Shown in pieces: positions 55,640 through 64,000 of a DNA stretch of 64,000 nt (position 1 is its first letter; each line of letters opens with the position of its first letter). Both the position numbers and the translations under genes were made by a program. Origin of the DNA: Ascaphus truei (Eukaryota > Chordata > Amphibia > Anura > Ascaphidae); NCBI GenBank assembly GCA_036426205.1, contig CM071570.1, positions 56,836,926 to 56,900,925 of the forward strand. Reading direction: 5' to 3'. The notes under the pieces were generated by a model. It was not told the origin of the DNA, searched no databases, and saw only the letters and a program-made list of their open reading frames with translations.

Positions 55640-57370
55640 GTGAGGATCCTCCTTCCCAACCTGGGCATCTGAAACAGGAGTTTCATTACTATCCAAGCAC
55701 CTTTGACCTAGTCACTCCATGTCAGTGCATCTGTTAACACTTTACAGTATTCCACTTTTCATTCAACTTACTACACCATATTATTATTATTATTGTTTTT
55801 ATTCTTTCCCCAATTTCTGGAGGTTTGGCTGTTTTTTTTCTGTTTTAGAACATCTTCAATACATTCATAAACCAGTGGAGTTCCCAGCACCTACAAATAT
55901 TATTAAAGAAAAGAAAGGGGAAAAAAATGTTTAGATGCAAAAACAAAATATTCTTTACTGGAGAAATATTGTCCAAATTCACAGAGACAAGTGAAGTATC
56001 ACATAGGTATACTGATGATGATACTGTGGTACTCTATAAACACATGGGAAACAAGGATAGGGGAATAAAGTAAAAAATACATTATTTTCCGCTACGCGAA
56101 CGAATGAAGTCTCACTGGTCAGTTATGGGAATATCCCTCTACAATCCCATAAAACGGAAGAAATAGGGAATATGACAAAAAATACCAATTTAAAATTAAA
56201 AGGAAGGGAGCAAACAAGAAAGAAGATAACTACAGTAAATATGGGGGACAACGTTTCGGGGGGTAAACACAATCTTCAGGCCCATTCCCACAAGCCAATT
56301 TTTATTTATTTATTATTGTTTACTACCTGTATATTCCCTATTGCATTCGTTTTTATTGGATTGTAGAGTGCTGGTCCCATAATAGACCATAGACATCCCA
56401 TTCACTCGCTTAGCAGATACAGTATGTAGTGTGACAAAATCCCCTTTTTTGGTAGAAGGGTTTTTGTCTGGGATCCTTAAAACCCACTGTCTTTTAGGGT
56501 AAACTGCAATCACAGGTCAATCCAGCTCTGGTTTAAGTCTTTTATTTCCTTTGGCCCTCCAGCCGACAAAAATCAGGATAAACAAAGGAATTGATCTAGA
56601 CTATTATTTCATTTGGCACTCCAGATGACAAAAATCAGGGTAAACAGAGGAATCCAAATAGATTCTTGCAATATCTGAGCATTTACTAGACAGCAATTCT
56701 CTAGCTAACTTTGGGTGGCTTTCCCACTTACCAAACAATAAAACATAGGTATTATAAACAAACCTACTGCAGGCCAGTACCTGTTTATAGCATCCAGCCT
56801 TCTTAGCTGGAATAGGGGTGAGGGGAGAACTGATAAACAGTACTGGATATCAGTGCCAGATTACCCATTAAGCAGAGGTTAAGTGGCCCCCATAGGTTGT
56901 GGTGGGCTAGTCGGTCAATGTCTGCCGCTGTCTCCCTCCCCCTGTTGGTGCCGGGATCCAACATCTGCCCAACTGAAGGAGGAAAAACAGAGTTGCATGG
57001 TGCTCAAAAACAAAAATCACAGCAAAATATGGTAATTATTAGCTATAATTTAAAGCGGAGTACCCCTCCAAAGAGAGCAACAGATAAGGCTAGGATATTG
57101 AATTACACCCACACACCTGTTAGATGTGTAACTGGAAAATAGAGTCCCACAGGCAATGAAGTAAGGACAATATACACCTGCCGGTGTCCAGCATTAAAAC
57201 AGCATCATGTGATAACATAGGGTAATGAACAACAATCCTTGCAGGAGAGTGGAAAAAGCTCACTTAAGAGTATAACTCACGTGGTTGAGGAGCCTTGTAA
57301 TCCACTTCTCCTGGGGTGTACCGTGCCTCCGTTCGTGTACTGTAGATAGGCAGGAAAAAGGAAAAGAAAA
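55640..57370. other. No gene; degenerate PLE-like motif at 56.25 kb
   Basis: AT-rich sequence includes a minus-strand hammerhead-like remnant at 56,240-56,285 (CTGAAGA, weak hairpin, GAAACGTT, flanks GGGC/GTCC). The same outer word CCCATTCCCACA follows it as at 15.04 kb. Nothing coding is supported. Confidence 0.4.
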
Positions 57371-57374
57371 AAAC

Positions 57375-57600
57375 GAAGCACTGGTTCCACTAATAGCTAT
57401 AAATAAACACAGAGGTGCATTCCCACAATAAAAAAGTTTAATGGATCAAAAAGCACAAAAAACTGAACACCTACGCGTTTTGGGCTTGTGGCCCTTTATC
57501 AAGGTGAATGAAAATGCTTAATCGAGTGCTTTTAAATACCTGATTCCAGGCGTGAAATGACAACACAATCTCACATGGCACTGTAACGGCAAGGCACTGC
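57375..57600 (-). mobile_element. PLE terminal fragment, minus strand
   Basis: Defined by the motif at 57,467-57,507 and the typical preceding AATAAAAAAGTTTAATGG-like context. No target duplication was found, so limits are approximate. Confidence 0.4.
57467..57507 (-). ncRNA. Hammerhead-like motif, copy 7
   Basis: Minus-strand order: TTGATAA, GGGC-CACAA-GCCC hairpin, AAAACGCGTA. Flanks CACC and GGTG pair perfectly. The GAAA box has become AAAA (G12 lost), so it is probably inactive. Confidence 0.38.
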
Positions 57601-58560
57601 GACACTGTGGGAGGAGGGCCACCTTGAGGAAAGGCCCCCAAAGCCTTGGTGCCTAGGGGCCCCAGAGGGTATTTACCTGGCTCTGTTGTACACCAATACA
57701 GTCATGATTACAGTATATACAATATTAGAACATACACACATATCTTCATTTTGATCACTAAAAACCATACTATAGTTTATGATGTGTTTCAGCATTTATA
57801 TGATCCCTCATATATATATATTTGTACTATATGCCACGTGCATCTTTTTGTAATAAAAGGGTAAAGTCCTATACTCAGTACATTGCTTGTAGGCTTTTTC
57901 CAGAAATAACTCTATGATAATCATGGTCTGGATGTTAGTAATGGCAGGTTTTGGTTTGACCTTATTATCGTAGTGTTATTTCCATGTGCTCACATTCACG
58001 TAGGTTTGAGGATATGCGATGTTAGGTAAACAGCTCATTAGCAGATTATTTGCATATCAGTACGCCCGACGTCCGTTAAAATTTATCGATAGAATATTTT
58101 TTAGGTTAACGTGAGGGCATCGTAACGCAAATCACCTTTATGGGTGTCGATACGATAAATGGTGGTAAAATAACGATAAAATATTTGACGAAATTCTAAG
58201 GATTTACCCCTAAGTGACTTAACAGAACTTTGTGGATCTGGGCCAAAGTTGATTAAAAAAAATTACTGCTGTTTTTTCTAAGTTGCTGATATAGATGGAA
58301 CTTTTGTTTTGGGCCCTCTCTCTTTGCGGGTCCCGTACAGCACACACACACACCCTCCCTGCGTCACGGAGTCCCTGCAACCAGCGCTAATAGCCCATCG
58401 GATTAACACCGCGGGGGTCCCTGCATCTGAATGGGACTCGTGCTGTGTGAATCCTACTGGGCTGCACCTGTGTGTAAGAGACGTGCACTAAGAGTGATAC
58501 TGAACCAGTCACCCTCCCCTGCGTGCCTCTAACAGGCTATCGCACATCTTTTATTTAAAT
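57601..58560. other. No gene recognised
   Basis: An AT-rich stretch has a CG-containing patch at 58,050-58,200 (several GATA/CGATA words) that may be an old MITE, but no ends were identified. Confidence 0.35.
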
Positions 58561-58566
58561 ACACAA

Positions 58567-58815
58567 GGGGGTCTCCGGAGCTGAATCCCATTAATTTTAG
58601 GTCTGGAGACCCCTTGCTTCCCGAGTTACAGGCCCCGTTATGGGGTGCCAGTACCCCAGCCGTGTGTAAATTCTCCCGCATCACGGCCCACGTGACAGGG
58701 AGATTTAAACAAACGCAGGGGGATACCAGCACCCCATACCAGGGCCTGTAATTTGGGAAACAGGGGGTCCCCAAGGCTGAAAGTTATGTGGTCCAGCTCC
58801 GGAGACCCTCTGCTT
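58567..58815. mobile_element. Foldback repeat with GGTCTCCGGAGCT termini
   Basis: GGGGTCTCCGGAGCTGAA (58,567-58,584) and its inverse AGCTCCGGAGACC (58,795-58,807) bound a 250-bp unit. Internal inverted words include GGGGTGCCAGTACCCC/GGGGGATACCAGCACCCC. The same terminal word stands alone at 29,611, so it is a dispersed family. Confidence 0.65.
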
Positions 58816-58819
58816 CAAT

Positions 58820-61800
58820 ACTGTTATCAAAATAAAATAAAGGCAGCTTCATTACCTTATGGGCTCTGGAACTCCAGGAGCAACGTGATATACAGTAGTG
58901 TACAGCGATCCATGTGATCTAGCAGGCAGGGGAACTGAAGAAGACATGATCATGATGTTCCAAAGGGGCTGGGACACGGTTTTCCGTAGCCCTTTAGATA
59001 TACTCCAAGGATTTACAAAACACCTTATTTTTTTTACAAAATAACCAGTTTATTTATTTTAGGAACCTCAGTGGCCACTAAATCATTTACAATCCAGGCA
59101 TAGCATACTTCAGGACAATACATGTGGATTAATAAATAGTCAGGCCAATAATCCTATGTCAAAGGTCATGGCCACACAATACAAGACTGCAATAACAATT
59201 AATATTATTGCTGATGTTTAGTGAATTGAGGTCTTAGTTACCTGTGTTTTTTGTCATATTTGCATTTTAAGTACTTCCAAGAAGAATGGAAGGAAGTATT
59301 AATTCAAACATTCTGTTGGCTCTTCATAATTACAGCAGATTAAGGCAACCACGTCTGGTGTGGTATCGCATCTAGTTAACTGAACTCCACTGCTATTTAC
59401 CACATATGTTTATTTTTGAAAAATCACAAAATGGGAAGGATACCAAACTAAAGAGTACGCTCTAATTAATACTGTCCTCACATCACTCACTTGAACAAAA
59501 ATAAATTATATGCCGACGTTCTCAATGGTATGAAATACAAGCACATGCAAACATTTTGTGAAATTGGCATTTTAAATTCTATTTACTCTACCGCTTACTC
59601 AGCAATTATGTTTTATGACTGCATGATTTGTTTTCCTTTCTTGGAACATAATTGGGCATGTTTATTACCAGAGAGGAAAGTACCAACACTAAAAGAAACA
59701 CATGAGAAATAACTTGTTGGGAAAGCTACCATTATTGCCACATAAAAAGACCGTAGTAATAACGAATAATTCTATAAACATTTTACATAATAAAAATAAT
59801 AATAATAATAATATTATATAGTATGAAGGTCTATGAAAAAGATGAATTGAAGGTTGATATTTTCAGATGTCACCAACATTTTTAATTATCACTAATTGTG
59901 TCTCAGTAAATCTGAGAATTGATTACATGGCAACATGGTGATATCTCAGCGATATAGCATGGAAATGATTAATTACTTATCCACATGCCTGGAGATATTG
60001 GCCACTGCCAAAAATATTCCAGATTCTTAGCACCTACCCCAGGCTTGTGTTAGTTCTAGATGTTAGTTCTAGATGTGCGAAACTTTTCTAAATGCATTTG
60101 CAAAAATTAAACTGAATGTTGTTGTGTTTTATGTTAACTCCTCGGGTGCTACAGTGCCCTACAAGGAATCCATTTGCAATGGATGCACTTGTAGTGCCTT
60201 CAGCATTTAATTAGTTACATCACTTTGCTGCTAAAGGATACTGTAATGATTCTTATTACATTGCTATATGGTAGTTTTCTATTCACATGCAGATTTGTTT
60301 GAATTAATGAAGGAAATTGTGATAGTGACTCAAGTGAATCTGCTCCCTTATTGCCAAATACCTACATGCAATTTAGGTGAGTAATACAAGGCTAACATGC
60401 ACATACAATTCTTAGTCCATCGATTGTTAAATCTGCAAATTTACCTTACAGTAATGGTGCACAAGATCTATTTATAGAGAAAATATAATTTTACTCTGAA
60501 TAATCAACACATATACTCTGTCATACTATATACAGGACACAAGTGCATACAAATTGTAATCTGAGGAGCAGACTTAAGAAGGGCACACCTCTCTGTTCTC
60601 ATTCATTCATTGACACGGAACGCATGTGACTTACTGAGAGTCTTATGGGAGGTGTTTTCGTGCAACGGCAGATTAAGGGCAATACCACATTTCTTTTCAT
60701 ACTTTTGTGGGAACTGGCTTGACAAAAAGAGACACTCCTGAAACATTGCCCCTCTTATAGACCCATGAACTGTATTTTTTTTTGCTGATACTCAGGTAGC
60801 AGTTTCTACTACAGTATATTCGTCCATACCGCTTTTCTTTCCTTTTGGGTGTTTTTTTCCCCCTATCTTTGCTTACATGGTATTTGAACACTGCATTTGT
60901 GACTAAGTTTGACAGATCATGGACACTGTCACTATTGGACAGTATCATTATTGAATCATAGAATGTTCATAGAGTTCCAAGGGAGCTATACATCCCTATA
61001 TACCATAGATGGTGTCTGTACACCTGGTGACACACTTATCTCTGTGGAATTGTTTGTATCAGTGTTTTTTTATTGATTTTTTTCACGCTTTTTATGCACT
61101 TTTGTCTTGTATATAGTATGACACAGTATGTGTGTTGATTATTCCAAGTAAAATTGTATTTTCTATATTGATAGCTATTGTGATTTTTTATATTTTGAGT
61201 TCGTGGTACCCTATATTTATACTGTTTAGGTCTTAGGGATTATTAGGGATCCCTCCTTCCTTCCCTTTGCACCATTTGATATATTTTTTAATTTCCATTC
61301 ATTGGTGGTGCTGTCTGTCATCTCCTTTTTGAATACCTTGCAGAAATATATTTTCTAAACGCCAAATATTATTGCCTATTAAACAGCCTGTGTCTGGCTT
61401 ATTCGAAAAATGCCACAAAGTGCTGCAGTTATTTAAGGCTAAAATAAGTATGTTATCTTATGTGATCATTTATTTATTAATATTATTTTTGTACATATCT
61501 GTAGGTAGTCATCACTAATTATAAGACTGACCATCTGATTCCGAAGCTTCCTTTCAATCCAGGAATTTAGCCAATCAATTGTATTTAATTGACTGGGTTA
61601 ATCCCAGGTCAACTCAATGATCATTTTAAGGACATCCTACAGAAGGCTGTGTCCTGGAGCCTACAGTCAACCATGTTCTAACGACTACTAAGCATCACTT
61701 CTCTTTTGTGGAGGGTCACCTTACACTGTGGTTCTGTTTGGAGGATCACTGCCTAATTCTGTGTGGTCCAGAAGGTAACACAGTGATTTTTTATGAACAG

Positions 61801-62250
61801 CTGTTTCAACTTCAAGATTATCTGCCTGAGTCCTGTCAGTGGGGTTAGTGGATTGTACTGTTACCTTGTTTAATTATGTTTGCTTATGTTTGTTGCACTA
61901 GAGCCTGTTGTCCCATCTCTTTTTACCAAACTCCAGATTCAAATATATTAGCCACCAAATCCATACGGGTGGCTTATTGAACTTAAAAGGTAAGGAGACA
62001 AATGACTGGTGGAGACACAGATATTGGTACATATAACATTGTATGTACATCAACTCTCATCACTTCTCCCATATTTTCTGATGTCGCTAATGTAACCACT
62101 TACCACATTGCAAAATTGGTGCCAAGTGTCAGAGATGAATGCTTGCCTGTTCTCAATAATAAATCATTTGTTATCCTGGATGCCCACATGCCCGGGTGTA
62201 GTAGAAGTATTCCACTGCAGTTTAGCTAAATCCTCAATGATAAAAACAAT
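58820..62250. other. No gene recognised; long AT-rich single-copy-like stretch
   Basis: No coding, satellite or transposon signature apart from an AAT-rich run near 59,795-59,815. Together with 24.0-27.7 kb it is the least repetitive DNA in the window. Confidence 0.45.
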
Positions 62251-62341
62251 CCAAGTAGGTTTTATGAAAAGAAAAAAAACAGCGCACAACTCTCATAGCG
62301 TAGTAATGTAAATATACTGTGATAAGAAAAAATTGGTATTA

Positions 62342-63294
62342 TATGTACGTACAGAAATTCTAATTGTTAAAATATGGCATGTAATGGGCACATGTTACCA
62401 CTGCAGCATTCAACTGGTCTCACTTCTGCTAACATTCGCCGCCATCGCACCAGTCCCAACCAGGTAGGTGAAGGCGGAATTGTGTCAAGGCGATCTGATA
62501 TCAACAGATTCACTCCCTCGGCTGTATCCATTTCCACAGCGGAGGCGACTTCCCCAACAAGGAATCCAAGAAGTGTGGTTGAATTAACGGAACAGTAATA
62601 GTCCCTCATTGCTGGCTATGGGGCTCAGTACCCACAATGGAGCCTGAGACAGAGCTGCTGACGTCACCAGATCGCGCCGCACTAATGTGACCAACTAGCG
62701 CTGCCCATGATTGGTTGAGTATTACCCCCTGAACGGTCATTCATGAGCAGGACATGGGGTATAAATACCATCTGTATTTGTGCATTTAATTATCCCTGAA
62801 GAAGAAGACTTGATCTACAAAACGTGTAGGAGTGTTAACTGTATAGCAACAATTGCTTTTTTGTCCAATTTCACTGTGTTCTGCTACAACGGAGCCTGCG
62901 GTAAGCCTTCTGAGTCAGCGCTAGTTGGTCGCATTAGTGCGACGCGATCTGGTGATGTCAGCGACTCTGTCTCAGGCAACGGGCACGAACGGCTTACATT
63001 GTGGTTACTGAGCCCCATAGCCAGCCGTGAGGGACTATTACTGTTATGTTAATTCAACGGAACTTCTTGGATTCCTTGTTGGAGAAATTTCCTTCGCTGT
63101 GAAAGTGGATACAGCCTTGGGAGTGAATCTGTGGACATTGGAGCGCCCTAACATGAGGACGCCTTCACCTACCTGGCTTGGACTGGAGCGACGGCGGCGG
63201 CTGTTAGCAGAAGCGAGACCAGTTCAATGCTTCAGTGGTAACATGTGCCCCAAACATGCCTTGTTTTAACAATTGGAATTTCTGTACGTGCATA
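62342..63294. mobile_element. Foldback PLE terminal repeat with motif in the spacer
   Basis: Arms 62,342-62,705 and 62,915-63,294 are inverted copies over about 360 bases (for example CACATGTTACCACTG against CAGTGGTAACATGTG). The 209-base spacer holds the hammerhead-like motif. The architecture repeats that of 49,755-50,286. The right arm is interrupted at 63,294 by an LTR. Short open frames in both arms are mirror images of each other and are not genes. Confidence 0.75.
62790..62835 (+). ncRNA. Hammerhead-like motif, copy 8
   Basis: CTGAAGA, a short AGA/TCT hairpin, AAAACGTGTA. Flanks TCC and GGA pair. G12 is lost; it is probably inactive. Confidence 0.35.
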
Positions 63295-64000
63295 TGTAGC
63301 GGACATGTAAAATGGCTACAGTCATCTCTCCTGCTGACAGTAAGGCCTGGTAAGTTGTGGGCATGCCAGCAGTAATTATGGAGGTTTGCCCTCACACCCT
63401 GGTGGGGTGCCCTGTGTATGGATGGGAGTAGTCACATGCTCTGACTCCATGGTTAGTGATGTCAGAGGTGTGTCAGCTTCCAGAGTGTACATAAGGCACA
63501 GCACTGAGTCTAAAGTTAGATCTACATTCAGCTCTGCCAAGAGGAGGAGTTCTGGCAGGAGCCCAAGTTCAAGTACTAGCCTAAGAGACTGAAAGTTATG
63601 TTATAGTAACCATAGCGGAGACTGTGTCCAGGGACCTGGCACAGGGCAGTGATCCCTGCGGGGATAGGGAATCCCTATCTAAGGAGAGATACACCTTTTA
63701 AAGGGAGGCACTGACTGCAGAATGAGTGGCTAAGAATATACTGCGAGGGGCAGCTAGCCCACATCACCCAATAAAGATGTTCTCATTCACAAACCCTCTC
63801 GTGTACATGTGTGGAGTGAATGTACAGAGAGGAGCACCACGGAGGAGTTCCTCAACAGGATCATCCCCTTGCGGACGCAGGGACCCTGATGAGGTGGAGG
63901 CGCTGCACTGGAACTAGGTGAGACTCAGCACACTACCTCAGCTGCCTGTCTGGGCGGGTCCTCCCCATACACCATCATGCGGGAGACTCAGGAGTCCTGT
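63295..64000 (+). mobile_element. LTR retroelement 5' end or solo LTR, TGTAGC family, truncated by the window
   Basis: Starts TGTAGCGGACATG exactly where the foldback arm stops. It contains AATAAAG at 63,771 (polyadenylation signal) and a downstream block (GTGGAGGCGCTGCACTGG, 63,893) that corresponds in reverse complement to the CAGCGCCTCCATC block of the solo LTR at 0.5 kb. The terminal words CATGCGGGAGACTCAG mirror those near 51.55 kb. The end and any internal genes lie outside the window. Confidence 0.65.

Noticed and set aside
62367..63269. Paired 75-80-residue frames in the foldback at 62-63 kb
   Set aside because: They are the same sequence read in the two inverted arms; no coding signature.

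Overview
This window looks like repeat-dense vertebrate intergenic (or intronic) DNA. I infer an amphibian, most likely a frog with a large genome. The reasons are several Penelope-like retroelement (PLE) coding remnants with GIY-YIG endonuclease domains, a BEL/Pao Gag, L1/Tx1-type and L2/CR1-type LINE remnants, hAT and other MITEs, a CORE-SINE-like fragment and long microsatellites. I see no convincing host protein-coding exon, rRNA or functional tRNA gene. Almost every real coding stretch belongs to a transposable element, and nearly all are broken.

Layout. 0-4.7 kb: unidentified coding fragment, minus-strand solo LTR, an L1/Tx1 tail and a PLE terminal piece with a hammerhead-like motif. 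7.6-8.3 kb: two PLE fragments in opposite orientation. 8.9-10.2 kb: (TG)n joined to an LTR-retroelement 5' end (LTR, primer-binding site, gag start) on the minus strand. 10.6-12.2 kb: L2/CR1-like reverse transcriptase with a (GATA)n tail. 13.9-14.7 kb: two adjacent MITEs. 16.4-17.1 kb: LINE 3' end. 19.2-19.7 kb: PLE zinc/GIY-YIG fragment. 21.65-24.04 kb and 33.08-34.21 kb: two copies of a composite palindromic element, each carrying a GC-rich multi-hairpin MITE. 29.6-32.1 kb: BEL/Pao gag. 34.8-38.1 kb: PLE 3' half interrupted by a third GC-rich MITE. 38.1-39.7 kb: CA, G-rich and GT satellites. 40.8-51.2 kb: an L1/Tx1 element split by two PLE insertions, each with a 15-bp target duplication. 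51.4-52.2 kb: second solo LTR. 53.8-55.6 kb: MITEs. 57-58.8 kb: PLE terminus and a foldback repeat. 62.3-63.3 kb: foldback PLE terminus with a hammerhead-like motif in its spacer. 63.3 kb to the window end: plus-strand LTR that interrupts it.

Two patterns stand out. First, at about eleven loci a motif of the form YTGANRA / hairpin / GAAACGCGT recurs. It is usually flanked by complementary bases whose sequence differs between copies while the pairing is kept, which is the signature of a folded RNA. It resembles a minimal hammerhead ribozyme with a very short stem III, as known from PLE terminal repeats. Second, the composite elements at 21.6 and 33.1 kb share an ordered set of modules: a GC-rich hairpin core, a splice-donor-like site, a GAA-rich tract, CCAAT-like hairpins and long inverted arms. 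I cannot match this architecture to a named family.

There is no operon-like cooperation between genes. The relationships are insertional (element into element), and target duplications and broken frames give part of the order of events. A 113-bp run of N lies inside the most repetitive palindromic region (44.8 kb), so the assembly there should be treated with caution.
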